64,000 bases of DNA from Macrosoma leucophasiata. Lineage: Eukaryota; Arthropoda; Insecta; Lepidoptera; Hedylidae. Under the pieces are notes generated by a model, which did no database searches, was not told where the DNA came from, and worked only from the letters and a program-made list of their open reading frames with translations. Below, in pieces: positions 51,806 to 62,453 of this stretch. How positions within the stretch are numbered: the first letter of the stretch is position 1; every line of letters begins with the position of its first letter. The stretch lies in contig JAWQUS010000017.1 in NCBI GenBank assembly GCA_036365455.1, forward strand, positions 9,858,001-9,922,000, read 5' to 3'. The translations under genes and the position numbers were made by a program.

Positions 51806-52107
51806 TATGGATTCGAATCAAATCATCGAAAAAATTGAATCCGGGTTGTAAAAAAACAAATAATGCACGGCCATAACTCACTCATGGATCAACAGCTTTA
51901 CAACAAGTTGCCTCAGAATCGTCCGGTAAGTGCGACGTTGAAGGCATTAGTTGACGATCATTCACCAACTAATGGCCGACCCGAAACGGTGGATTCACGG
52001 AATAGTCATATAGTTTTATTAGATGCTTCAAATCGTAATCAGATTTGATCTTATCTCAAGAAACGTTGGATTTTTTAACAAGTTTGGTCCATTGTAAAAG
52101 CGTGGGG

Positions 52108-52262
52108 GGACGCGACGACCTCACCGTCTAATAGTGGAGAACTCTTCCGCTAGTTCAGTCAATCAACCGAACAACGGCAGGCAAACCGTTCCAGTAGCGG
52201 TAGTAAATGCAATAACGTGGGGTGGGCAGTAGCGTCCTACGACAAAGGACACCCTCGGATTC
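52108..52262 (+). repeat. Dispersed repeat family E, copy 4
   Basis: It reads GGGGGACGCGACGACCTCAC, TAGTGGAGAACTCTTCC, CAATCAACCGAACAACGGC, CAAACCGTTCCAGTAGCGG and TAGTAAATGCAATAACGTGG. It ends GGGCAGTAGCGTCCTACGA. Together with copy 1 it shows the full ~155 bp extent. Confidence 0.65.
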
Positions 52263-52329
52263 ATGGAGAATGATTTATTTTCTCAAGTCCCTGCCGTAAG
52301 TGGACCATCATGTCCACGAGGCGACATAT

Positions 52330-52760
52330 TTTTCAATTAATAAATTCAATGATGTCTCTGTGAATAATTCGGTAGAACATTGCAGCGATTGTCGAATAGT
52401 AAGAGGCACTGAATATAAATGTCAAGCTGGATTGATCCCGGCTGATGAAGTCTACGCCCCGATGCCACTCCGTGCTAGCAACTACTAATGGAGAAGAGGC
52501 GCGGTATGAAGTCCTCTGAAGACGCTCTAGTGTACAGACAGCGGCTTAACAGACAGATCTCCAAGTCACTAGCTCGCGACCTTCGGCAGTTTAAAACAGA
52601 CTGTATGAAATCGGCCATAGAGTAGAACAAGGGCTTCAAAGTGTTCAGCAAAGATCTATCTATAGGACAGAATCATGTCGTCGAACACTGAGCTTGCAGA
52701 AAAAATCTAGTGGTTTTACGGACAGTCTTCGCCCACATGCTCCTTCACTGGATATCTATA
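52330..52760 (+). pseudogene. LINE endonuclease/RT junction remnant
   Basis: The first frame reads KFNDVSVNNSVEHCSDCRIVRGTEY. This matches the end of an APE-type endonuclease, whose catalytic SDH is changed here to SDC, followed by RGT. After the stop at 52,486 the next frame reads EDALVYRQRLNRQISKSLARDLRQF, then an in-frame TAG, KGFKVFSKDLSIGQN, and a shifted WFYGQ. This is the linker before the reverse transcriptase in RTE-like LINEs. Catalytic RT and everything downstream are absent. It may belong to the same lineage as 15,780-16,330, which holds the opposite end of such an ORF. Several stops make it dead. Confidence 0.65.
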
Positions 52761-53745
52761 ACCCGTAGGAAATATTTTTGGGCATATTACCAAACTAGGA
52801 GGTGTTAGTGAGAAACTTTACAATCGAAACAAACAAACAACATCCAAGACCTCAGGTTAACTATTTCGTATATTACTTCGTACTATATCAGGCACTACTC
52901 GTACTTTATAATATCAGAATTTATGTAGGTATTCGAATCTGATGACCTTACATCGGAATTTAACTCGGTATCCTATTTATATTATATTTCATGTTAATAT
53001 ACCGAATGTAGTAAATATAACGATGGTATGAAATGTTACATTCTGATGAAAATTCATTAATCGGTTACCATGTAACGTGGGTTGAATCGTATGCATTGAA
53101 TCAGCATTCTGTATAATTGATTGTGTTATATGTTCCTATATACGTATTGGATAATAGAATATCCCTTTAATAGAATCTACGAGGAATTGCGTAATATACG
53201 AGTATGTAGACCCATAGACTAGGGTTATGAATAGAACTATTTTGTTACACATTGTATTCGGAAGGGTTGTTGTAATTATTGTGTAGCAATATACCTCGAA
53301 GGCATTCACCAAATTCAATATACATTGATGTACGCCCGCGGCAAATCAGTCCAACCTTTAATGAAAAAACTTTTGTACATTTCAATTAGGACCCTTCGAA
53401 GACAGTAATTTTCGAACGTTAACGAGCTGAAATTTTATCGAAAATTAATTGCGACATCTTCATTGAAAAGTTTCCACTCAACTTTGATATCTTAAATTTT
53501 CACCGAACTTTGACAATGCAGTGTATCTTCCATAAAACTCCGAAGGGTTGACTGAATAGCTGTTATGTAGGAGTAAATCTTAAACAAATTTTCTCGTCAA
53601 TCATCCGATGAGGCACCGAGATTCCTAAATATACATTGGGGGCTTATAACGCTCGATCCAACGAGTATAAGAAAAATATCTTTACATTTTGTGATATACG
53701 TATGTAACGTGTACAGCAACTTGTACAGCACGCATAAAAATTATA
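52761..53745. other. No feature recognised
   Basis: About 1 kb of AT-rich unassigned DNA up to the mariner terminal repeat. Confidence 0.45.
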
Positions 53746-55023
53746 TAGGGGAAAAAGTTTCTTCGCATTTTTTAAGATAATTCAAAACATTTTTTAATAT
53801 AGTTTATTTAAATTTAACTAAAGTATGTATGTACCATTTTGTTCGAAAATCTTTTGCCATCTTGTAGGTAGGGACATAATCCCATTGCTATAAAAATTTT
53901 GGGGCTTCTCATCAAAATACCGCGACAAGTGGATTTGGCAGCCCTCTCGTGATGTTAACCTAACATTGCATATAGAATTCCGAAGAGACCGAAGCAGGTG
54001 TAAATCTGAAGGTGCAAGGTCAGGACTATACGGCGGATGCATTAACACCTCCCAGCCAAACTCTCTTAATTTTTGCTGAGTGGCTATAGATGTGTGAGGT
54101 CTAGCGTTATCATGATGAAACACCACACCCCTACTGTTGATCAATTCCGGCCGCTTTCTCTCAACTTCTTGCCTTAATCTCACCAGTTGTTCGCAGTAGA
54201 GTTCAGGATCGATAGTCCTGCCTGGTGGTAATAGCTCATAATGAATAATGCCCTTCCAATCCCACCACACACACAACATCACCTTATTGCGAGTTAACCC
54301 GGGTTTCGCCACAGTCTGTGAAGCCTGACCGGCCTTTGACCATGACTTTTTTCGCATGACTTGTCGTACGTGATCCACTTTTCATCACCAGTTATCAGCT
54401 TCTTCAAAAATGATTCGGTTTCATTACGTCGTAATAAAGAATCACAAATGAGTACACGGTTTATTAGGTTTCTTTCAGTGAGCTCGTGAAGTACCCAAAT
54501 ATCGAGCTTTTTTTGGTACCCAGCTTTTTTAAAATGCGCCAAAACTGTTTTGTGATCAATTGTCAGTTCTTCAGCTACGTCGTAACTACTGATATGTCGA
54601 TCTTGCTCCACTTTTTCAAAAATTGCATCCATTTTATCCGTAACAGGACGACCAGAGCGAGGAGCATCTTTGACATCAAAATTTTCGGATTGAAAACGCT
54701 TAAACCAAATTTGTGCTACTTACACAGACACTGCACTAGGTCCATAAACATCGCAAATTTTTTTCACGGCTTGCGTTGCATTTTTACCTTTTTTGTAGTG
54801 AAATTTTAAAATGTATCGAATTTCTTCATTAGATTCACTCATCTTGACAGTACGAAAAACAAATGAAAATCACACATTTGCCTAATTAGAATTTGGAATG
54901 ATGTTCTTTAAAATTTTAACTATCAATGATACCAAAACCAGCCATATACAAATACTACAGCCAAAGATATTTTATAACAAGTTCATACATACTTTAATGC
55001 GAAAAGACTTTTTCCCTAACCTA
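53746..55023 (-). mobile_element. Mariner transposon, nearly complete
   Basis: About 1.28 kb, the usual mariner size. The terminal repeats are AGGGGAAAAAGTTTCTTCGC at the left and GCGAAAAGACTTTTTCCC then TAACC at the right, next to TA dinucleotides. The left repeat has lost a few outer bases compared with the right end of the copy at 41,866-41,896. Both ends are present, so it could be mobilised only if transposase came from elsewhere. Confidence 0.9.
53818..54842 (-). pseudogene. Mariner transposase, one stop and one frameshift
   Basis: The start codon is at 54,842-54,840, aligned with the other copy. Codon 41 (54,722-54,720) is TAA where the other copy has Arg. The DNA-binding part continues (SSYDVAEELTIDHKTVLAHF) to ITGDEKWITYDKS, with the first catalytic Asp. 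A frameshift follows near 54,352-54,362. The last frame keeps the MLCVWWDW block, HHDNARPHTS and SPDLAPSD, giving DD34D. The two copies carry different lesions, so they decayed independently. Confidence 0.95.
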
Positions 55024-55493
55024 TTACAATTTTTTATATGAACCATTGCCGAACATTTGATCTCTGGACTTTGTGTGACTGTGTATAGGCTACAGTCATC
55101 ACTTAACATCAGTGTGAACTGAATGATTGTTTACCACCTAAATTATAGTATGAATGTTGTTTTATCGTTACAAGATACGCTATAACAGTAGAGAAATAAA
55201 CTAGTTAAAATTAAGATGTTTCATTTGCAAGTGCACTAAGTGCCATAATATTTAAGTGAGATACATAAGAAATACTTTTGTAGATGGAAACGTGAGTCCT
55301 GAGTTCAATTTAGAAGTTCGGAGATGAGACATTGGGTTCCCTTTCTATTTAAAAAAATACTATTACAAGTTCGAAATGCGCTTTATGAATATCTAAAGAT
55401 TTTCTACGTACTATAATAAAAAAATATAGTAATCGCAAATAGTGGGTTGTACCCATAGATTTATTAAACTACTTCGTAATCTGTGGTTGTACC
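55024..55493. other. Mostly unassigned; family A scrap
   Basis: At 55,060-55,140 a sense family A 3' piece reads GACTTTGTGTGACTGTGTAT, GGCTACAGTCATCACTTAAC and GTTTACCACC. The rest is AT-rich without features. Confidence 0.5.
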
Positions 55494-55660
55494 TACGTAT
55501 GGCCTCGTAATTATTATCACAGAGATATGATAAACTTAGGTCTCAGGGGTGGCATCTGCATTTCGACGTCTGGTTTTTCTGTAGATGTCTATAGTCTGCA
55601 TTCATCACTTAACATCAATGTGAGCTGCATGCTTGTTTACCACCTTCCTTACATAAATGC
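55494..55660 (+). mobile_element. Family A relative (subfamily B), 3' half
   Basis: A sense copy, GGCCTCGTAATTATTATCAC to GCCTTACATAAAT-type end (ACCACCTTCCTTACATAAAT). It carries the subfamily-B middle. Confidence 0.7.
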
Positions 55661-55771
55661 ATGAATGAAATCTATTTTTCTGTCTACACCTTCAAGAAAC
55701 TGAAGGTGTGAAGTTGCTTATAAAGGTATTCCTATTGGTCTTTCTATAAAAAATACGATCAATTTTAAAGT

Positions 55772-56078
55772 GCCTCGGTAGCTTAGTGGTAGCAGGGCAC
55801 TACTATTACGCTGAAGTCCTTGGTTCGATGCCCGGGTAGGGGGTTATCAGAGATAATGGTGTAAAGTGCTAGATCTCTTCTGGTACTATTAGATAACATT
55901 TTCTGGAAATTTCCCAGTACCTCGAAGTTTGGTAATGTGGCCGGAGATGTCAACAGGCTCGCCACCTGTTACATGGGCCAAAACATAACCGGCGAATCGT
56001 GGGTGTTTGCATGTATGCTTGAATGCATGCATTTACTTCTGCCTACCCCTTCGGGGATTACAGGCGTGAAGTTACGTT
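55772..56078 (+). mobile_element. tRNA(Gly)-like SINE, full length
   Basis: The head is GCCTCGGTAGCTTAGTGGTA, box A TAGCTTAGTGG, and box B GGTTCGATGCC. The body is as in the copy at 50,367. The tail has GAATGCATGCATTTAC, the CCCCTTCGGGG hairpin and GGCGTGAAGTTACGT. It is the reference copy for the free-standing tails at 993 and 37,120. Confidence 0.88.
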
Positions 56079-56419
56079 AATATGCAGGATCAATAAGTTC
56101 ACAGGCGACTTTTCCCAGTGGTCTGCAATTTGTGTAAATATTCTGTCCGCCGGCTCAATAAAAACGACTACTAGCTTTATGCCCGCCGTACACGGTGGGA
56201 AGTGAAATAATTATTTACACTGCTATATTCAGCAATATTTTTTTTTAAGTATCTGCGTCTACAGACTATGTAGAATGAAATTAGTGGTGGTTTGACATCT
56301 TGAACTACACTATAAATTGGCCAATTTGCTTGGCTGGTTTGGATTGTTTGGCATTTGTCGGTCCAGAACAACAAAATCGTACTTGTGTGAACTCGATTAA
56401 TAGATTGTTAAAATATCTA
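56079..56419. other. No feature recognised
   Basis: AT-rich and unassigned. Confidence 0.4.
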
Positions 56420-56563
56420 CCCCCTTATTCATAAACGTATTTTAGCTAAAGTGTTCCTAATCTCTCCTTTGTCTTTTTTTATCCTGCACATTTGACAACG
56501 CAACTGAAAAAGACAAAGCATATTATAGCTAAAACGTATCTAATGTACGTTTATGAATACGGG
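56420..56563. mobile_element. 144-bp MITE, CTA target duplication
   Basis: Its sequence is close to the copy at 47,716-47,861. The ends are CCCCCTTATTCATAAACGTA and ACGTTTATGAATACGGG. CTA flanks both sides (56,417-56,419 and 56,564-56,566). Three-base duplications point towards a PIF/Harbinger-type transposase, but this is an inference from TSD length only. Confidence 0.8.
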
Positions 56564-56654
56564 CTAGTTTTTTTTTATTATTGCGCTTCGGCAACCGAGG
56601 AAACTAAATTTTGAATCAAAGTATGATATGAGGAAAAGTACCTATACATCTGCA

Positions 56655-56716
56655 GGTATTAAGCCCGCCTTATGTACATTTATTATGTGCACAAAAGCCT
56701 AAATAAATAAATGAAA
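56655..56716 (+). mobile_element. LINE 3' tail fragment with (AATA)n end
   Basis: GTATTAAGCCCGCCTTATGT, then ATGTGCACAAAAGCC and TAAATAAATAAAT. It is the same tail as at 9,182 and 32,755. Confidence 0.6.
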
Positions 56717-57239
56717 TATAGGTTTGAAATAAATTCAAATTGAAACATAATAATAATGTTTCCGTGAGCTTTAATTTTTTTTTTGATAAAGCGATATAAA
56801 AGCCTTTAATAAAGCAATTCTTAAATTGAATAAAAATAATTTTATCCAAATTTTATGTCACAATCAAAAAACAGATACGTAAACGAATATAATAATATTT
56901 TTATGTGCGGAGGCCGATTCTAAAAGTATCGTGTATCTTATTTCCCTTTTTACGACCATTTTTATGCGTATACAAACTGGATTAAAACGAAATGATTAAT
57001 TGGATGATATATCAATTTAAAGAAGAAGTATTTTATAGAAATAAAATCGTATCATCATATAAATATCCGCTTTTAGTTCTATAAAAGGGACGGAAGATAA
57101 TTATATATTGTCTATCTACGCGTCTACAGGACATTTTTATGTTCGTTTGTTTGTATGTTCGACTGTTTATCAGTCGAATCCTTCTGACGAAAGGAACGAA
57201 TACATACGATACGTAAACTACTCATAAATTGATACGTAA
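56717..57239. other. No feature recognised
   Basis: AT-rich and unassigned. Confidence 0.4.
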
Positions 57240-57540
57240 CTGGTGGCAGAGCTCCAGTCTAACCGGTGGCAGAGCTCCAGTGACGGAGCTCGCGGGCGTA
57301 GGCACCACTGGATTACCTAATATACTTGCCGCTAAATGTTAATGTTCAGCACTATCGTGTTCCAGTCAGGTGGTAATATACGGCCCTGTAATTTCCGGCA
57401 CAGAGGCATAAAACCTTAGGCCTCAGGAGTGGTAACGCATATGCATTTTGATCTTGGTCTATAGGCTGCAGTCAGCACTTAGTGGCACTTAACATCAATG
57501 TAAACTGCATGCTTGTTTGCAACTTCCATTACATAAAAAA
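57240..57540 (+). mobile_element. Family A retroposon, full length with 5' duplication
   Basis: The first ~24 bases (CTGGTGGCAGAGCTCCAGT) occur twice at the 5' end, and CACTTA(GTGG)CACTTAAC is duplicated near the tail. Otherwise it is near consensus, to TTACATAAAAAA. Confidence 0.88.
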
Positions 57541-58160
57541 CAAAAAGAAAATGAAATGCATTTATACTTTACCTCTTATGTAATGTGACAACAATATTCA
57601 GTTAAATGAAACTTCTGAAGAAAAGAGTAGAGTTGCGAAATATTTCGCATATAATTCGGTATGTGTAAACGCTTCAAATGTGTTACATAATCCCCAGCTC
57701 AAATACTCCAAAACTTTCTCAGACACGGAACTTGCTGCATACATCTTCATTAAAAGGCACCAACTAATTTCGTAACGAGTTCATAAAAACTTATACGTTG
57801 CTTAGCAACATCAGATGTATTTTAATCTGCGCCTGAATTTCTAAGTCCTTTTAGTCGAATGGAACCCAAAAACATGTGGCTGTGTTAAGTTATTTCAAGT
57901 TTATGAATTTGTTACATATTTTTGGGTTTCTGTACCTGAAAAGGTTAAAACGGAATTCGTATAAGATTACTCGTGCGTTTTTTTGTCCGTCTGTTACAGC
58001 CGGTTTTCGGTTATCGTCCATTTTCTCCGGTAGTATTGAACCGATTGAAATGAAATGACGTGATAAAAATAAGTAAATTTTAAACACAGAAGCTACAATT
58101 GGAGAATAAAAAAAAAATGTTTAAAAAAAATCGAACTTTATTATTTGTTATCTCCCAAGG
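57541..58160. other. No feature recognised
   Basis: Overlapping 60-codon frames on both strands (57,876-58,087) are unremarkable. Nothing else is seen. Confidence 0.4.
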
Positions 58161-58280
58161 TTTTTTTTTTTTGTTTTATGTAATAAAAGTGACAAACAAG
58201 CATGCAGTTCATATTGATGTTAAGTGATGACTACAGCCTATAGACACCCACACAATGACCACAGGTCAAAATGCAGATGA
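58161..58280 (-). mobile_element. Family A retroposon, 3' fragment
   Basis: An antisense copy, T-run, AAACAAGCATGCAGTTCATA, to GGTCAAAATGCAGATG, where it stops. Confidence 0.8.
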
Positions 58281-58782
58281 GTGAAACGTCGGAATAAAGG
58301 TGTGTTAAAATGTTTACAAGTTATAAGATATTGATCTATATCGCGTCACGACCCGGTTCGTCAAATTAGTAAAACATCGTTGTCTTGTTTAGTTAGTTGG
58401 AGGCATAGCTTTATACGAATACACTAAGTTTAATTACACGAAATCAATAGAATGAAGTCTTATGTTTATTCGCTCACGTTTCGTATAATGACAGTTTAAT
58501 TAAGTTTTGGGTTTCTGAGCAGAAACTGGAATCTCGAAGTTGTTCGGTATTCATAAACCGGTATTAAATGTTATTATCAAGTAATAAGTAAGACGTAAAT
58601 GTATATTAAATTACTTATTTTCAATCTCAAGTAATAATAAAAAGTTGAAGCTTTATACAAAGTTTTATCAAGGCACGAGACAATGGTTACCTTTATGTTT
58701 AAATAGGTATATAACATACCCCAAAGGCTTCGATAATCCACGAGTTTATACATTCACTCGTGATTTACCAATCATATTTTTT
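58281..58782. other. Unassigned; tiny SINE head scrap
   Basis: CACGACCCGGTTCGTC at 58,347-58,362 recalls the first bases of the type 1 SINE but is too short to call. The rest is AT-rich. Confidence 0.35.
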
Positions 58783-58957
58783 GGTGTGAGATGACCGTTT
58801 GAAGGGGTTCACGGGTTCGATCTCCATACCGGGATAAATATTTGTATGGCCCACAGACATTTGTTTCGGATCTGGGTGGTTATGTATGTGTTGTGTGTAA
58901 ACAACGGCACCCACGACACATGTTTATACATCTTGTGTAGGTCTGTGAGTTTGATTT
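58783..58957 (+). mobile_element. tRNA-derived SINE (type 1), box A lost
   Basis: It starts GGTGTGAGATGACCGTTTGA, keeps box B (GGTTCGATCTC), TTTGTATGGCCCACAGACAT and a tail to GTCTGTGAG. The first ~25 bp are missing. Confidence 0.78.
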
Positions 58958-58962
58958 TTTTG

Positions 58963-59081
58963 GTAATGTTCAACACTCTCGTGTTCCGTTGAGATGGTAA
59001 TGGCCCCGTAATAACTATCATAGAGACATGACAACTAAACTCTCAGTGATGGCAACACATCTGCATTTGACCTCCATACTT
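58963..59081 (+). mobile_element. Family A relative (subfamily B) fragment
   Basis: A sense copy: GGTAATGTTCAACACTCTCG, ATGGCCCCGTAATAACTATC, CACATCTGCATTTGACC. It is joined at the right to the LINE end. Confidence 0.6.
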
Positions 59082-59467
59082 TTTTTATGTGAAAGGATTG
59101 ACAGACAAGTAGACGGGTCACCTGATGGAAAGTAGTCACCATCGCCTATCCTATGGACATTTGCAACACCAGGGGAGTCGCCAACGCGCTGCCAGCCCTG
59201 AAGATTTCTTTTGACACCATTTTTGAAGTACTCCATATTGTAGCACCGAGGGGACACCTTAGAGGGAAGTTTATTCCACAATTTACACGTTCTGGGAAAA
59301 AACGAACGTGAGAACCGCACTGTTGAACATTGCCAAGTGTCCAGTCGGTGAGAGTGGAACTTCTCTCTTCGGCGGGTAGTACGGTGTAGGAAAAGAGACA
59401 GAGGCACCATGCCGAACAGTTCAGCTGACCACTCGCCATTGTAGAGACGGTATAAATATACATACAT
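59018..59467 (-). pseudogene. CR1/Jockey-like LINE, end of ORF2
   Basis: An open frame of ~149 codons in its genomic context. It reads RLYNGEWSAELF, HRTTRRREKFHSHRL, RFSRSFFPRTCKLWNKLPSKV, NMEYFKNGVKRNLQG and ends GDGDYFPSGDPSTCL near 59,085. This is the conserved C-terminal tail of lepidopteran CR1/Jockey-like reverse transcriptase ORFs. The residues beyond CLSILSHKK continue into flanking DNA. The RT and endonuclease are absent (5' truncation). The DNA encoding the last ~25 residues aligns with the 3' tail of family A, which links the two. Confidence 0.82.
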
Positions 59468-59879
59468 AATACATAGTGACTACCATTTGGCTTACTTATA
59501 TTAAGTGTCTACGCCTTCGAGCGCCTAAACTGAAACTCCACCATTAGTAAAATTACATTTAATGTTTCATTTCTAAGTTCCCGATAACAACCCAAATTTC
59601 TATAAGCTTCATACATCGATGGTTTGAAATCAATTAATTATAATCAAGATTTGTTTGCTTTAACCACTAAAGATAAACTCGAATTACGGGAAAGTTAATT
59701 CTGCCTAAATAAGCATGATGTTTCACGAAATACAAGATCCTCTTCTACGAGAGAAATACGCATTCAATGAGTTTAAGAACGTACACTTTCGCACTTGTTT
59801 TACTGTTACAGGATGAGCCAAATCCCTTAAATTCAAATCATCGTTAGGGATTACAAGTTTAAATCGTTTCCCTGTGTAT
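59468..59879. other. No feature recognised
   Basis: AT-rich and unassigned, ahead of the CpG-rich pocket. Confidence 0.4.
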
Positions 59880-60145
59880 GGGCACGGGTGTACTTGTGCG
59901 ACGGCGGGCCCGTATCTGTGTGAGTGAATCACCATTAGTGTGTACATCATTTACAAGCCCAAAAATGTTACTTTCCCGCTTCCTCTTGCGCGCCTCTTGT
60001 AAGCGAGATGATCGTGTATGCGTGCCTCTGTATCCGAATAGCTTCGCGTCGCTGTGTTAGTGCGCGGTCCGGGCCCGCGTAGCCCCCGCCAGTTGAGAAC
60101 CGGTCGTAGCCGCACTACGACGCGCCTACGACGTAGCACCCTCCC
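59880..60145 (+). promoter_or_regulatory. CpG-rich pocket, candidate promoter or first exon
   Basis: This is the only CpG-dense segment outside repeats: GCGACGGCGGGCCCG, CCCGCTTCCTCTTGCGCGCC, GCGCGGTCCGGGCCCGCG and GACGCGCCTACGACG. It contains a 7-bp inverted pair, GTCGTAG/CTACGAC. About 390 bp downstream, ATGGCTCTAAG is followed by GTAAATAG, a reasonable splice donor (60,529-60,541), so a 5' UTR plus short coding start is conceivable. No TATA box or recognised protein supports this. Confidence 0.25.
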
Positions 60146-60674
60146 ATGTGATCTACATCATCGGACAATAGACCTGGCGACGAATTGTGTCGTTTTGTTA
60201 TTTTTTGTCAGATGTGAATAAAAGCCTTGTGACTCGTAAAAAGTTGAGACAGTATGGTAAAAGAGTCCCTTTGTCCTTTTAAGAGATCATTATGACTGTA
60301 AATTTTAATATAGTTTTGCCTATGTGAAATGATAGTTTACGTATTTGAACAATTTGGACAATCGTGTTTCGGTTCTGAGAATATATTTCGATTAGACGCA
60401 ATGTGTGATTAGTCGATACTTCTGGATATTATATGCTATAGGATATTTTGTAATACGAGTGACCTAGTGTAAGTGGATCGTAATTACTATTGGACAGTTG
60501 AATACATGGAATTACCGTGTCTACGATGGCTCTAAGGTAAATAGTTAAGTTAGTTTTGTATTTTCTAATCATTTCAATTGTGAGTTTTATATTACACCGT
60601 CGGGTTTACTTGTAATTCTGTTTGCAGTTATATTTGTGTGGTTTGTTAGTTTATTACATAATAAGCGTATATAC
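60146..60674. other. Unassigned DNA after the CpG pocket
   Basis: Repeat-free. It holds the candidate donor at about 60,540. No other feature is supported. Confidence 0.35.
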
Positions 60675-60976
60675 TTTTTTTTTTTTTTTTATTTAAAGTA
60701 AGTGTCAAACAAGCATGCAGTTCACATTGATGTTAAGTGATGACTGCAGCCTATAGACACCCACACAAAGACCGAGGTCAAAATGCAGATGCGTTACCAC
60801 TCCTGAGGCCTAAGGTGTTATGCCTCTGTGCCGGAAATTACAGGGCCGTACATTACCACCTGACCGGAACACGATAGTGCTAAACACTACCATTTAGCGG
60901 CAAGTATATCAGGTAATGCGGTGGTGCCTACGCCCGCGAGCTCCGTCAAGCTCTTTCACTGGAGCTCTACCACCAG
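60675..60976 (-). mobile_element. Family A retroposon, full length
   Basis: An antisense copy, long T-run to CTACCACCAG. The flanks TATACTT (60,669-60,675) and TATAACTT (60,977-60,984) suggest a target duplication with one indel. A short duplication, CTCCGTCAAGCTC, occurs near the 5' end. Confidence 0.9.
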
Positions 60977-60984
60977 TATAACTT

Positions 60985-61400
60985 GTACCAGTTGTACTTG
61001 TTACCGTTATTATGTAATAAGTAACGATAAACAATAATAAGTAAATGTAACTTATTTATTTGTTCTAATAAGTCTTGTTACAATAATATTCATACTAGGT
61101 TTTATGAATTACATGTCTTTTTTTTGTTTTATATGTATTTCGTGTTCCTTATTTCATTTTATATCAAATCAAATTCAAATTAAAATAAATTGAAACGATT
61201 AAGGTAAAAGTGAAAAATTAATTAAGTTTTCTTCAAACCCTGATAATTATGGTAATTTGTCTCGATGAGTGGTAAAGGTCGCTGAAGTACAAGTGTTTTA
61301 TGTTTTTATAACGTAAGCTTGGTAAAATTATTATTTCATGCGAATTTAATTAGTTGAATTAATTTGTGGTAATACACAATATTTTATGAGTTAATTTTTT
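60985..61400. other. No feature recognised
   Basis: AT-rich spacer between two family A copies facing each other. Confidence 0.4.
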
Positions 61401-61686
61401 CTGCTGGTAGAGCTTCAGTGGTGGAACTTGTAAGGGTATGCACTGCATTACCTAATCTATCCGGCGCCAAATGGTAATGTTCAGTACTATCGTGTTCCGG
61501 TCAGGTGGTAACGGTGGTACGGCCCTGTAATTTCCGGCACAGAGGCACAACACCTTAGGCCTCAGGAGTGGTAACGCATCTGCATTTTGACCTTGGTCTT
61601 TGTGTGAGTATCTATTGGCTGCAGTCATCACTTAACATCAATGTGAACTGCATGCTTGTTTGCCACCTTCGTTACAATAAAAAAAT
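61401..61686 (+). mobile_element. Family A retroposon, full length
   Basis: A sense copy from CTGCTGGTAGAGCTTCAGTG to CGTTACAATAAAAAAA. The 5' half is diverged and the 3' half is close to consensus. Confidence 0.85.
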
Positions 61687-61857
61687 AATGTCGGGCCTGG
61701 CAGCTAATTTTGATGTTCTTCTTCAGGGATTTTATTCTAACTGATGGAAGATCATCATAATCTCTGTGCTTTAAACATAGCGCAAAATCGAACAAACCTG
61801 TTTCAACCGATGATAATAATAATTATCATTAATTATTTTTGTAATTACAAAAATTGG

Positions 61858-62453
61858 TCAAGACCGTGTCGGGCCACTCGCAGTGTAGGGTTCCGCAGGT
61901 TCTAGGTGCTTACATCAGCCAAGTGTAAATCGAATTGAACCGAAACTGTTTGAAACATAAAAAATTGCGCGGTGCAAGTGGCGCCAGGCGTCATGTGCAT
62001 CGCAGAACTTGTAACTTGAACGGAGTTGTTCGAAATTTCGAGTAAAATACCTACATTTGATCGACTAATGAGTATTAGTCGACCAAATGTATATATATAG
62101 CAAACTTGTGAGTCCAACTTAATTGTGATAGTTTTTTAGAGTATTCGACTTTTAATTTCATTATATGCAGTTATTATTGCCGTAACGTTTGAATTCTAAC
62201 AACAACCGTTTAAGTTGGTAGTGGGGAGGAACTTGACTTCAACAAAAATTGTCCACTCGCTACATGTAGGGGAGGTACCCTAATTTTTTTTTCATGTTTT
62301 TATTCTACCACTTTGTCGGCGTGATTAAGGCGCATACTTGTGTCAGATTTAAAGCCTCTAGTACCAACAGTTTTTGACAGACAGACGGACAGAAGGACAT
62401 CGCAAAACTATAAGGGTTCCTCGTTTACCTACAATGGAACCCTAAAAAAGAAA
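61858..62453 (+). repeat. GGAACCCT-type ~600 bp repeat, continuous copy
   Basis: It starts CCGTGTCGGGCCACTCGCAG then GTAGGGTTCCG. It passes GAACTTGTAACTTGAACGG, a GATCGACTAATGAGTATTAG palindrome, GCCGTAACGTTTGAATTC, ACTTTGTCGGCGTGATTAAG and GACAGACAGACGGACAGA. It ends GGAACCCTAAAAAA. It is the uninterrupted counterpart of 20,098-21,880. Confidence 0.75.
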
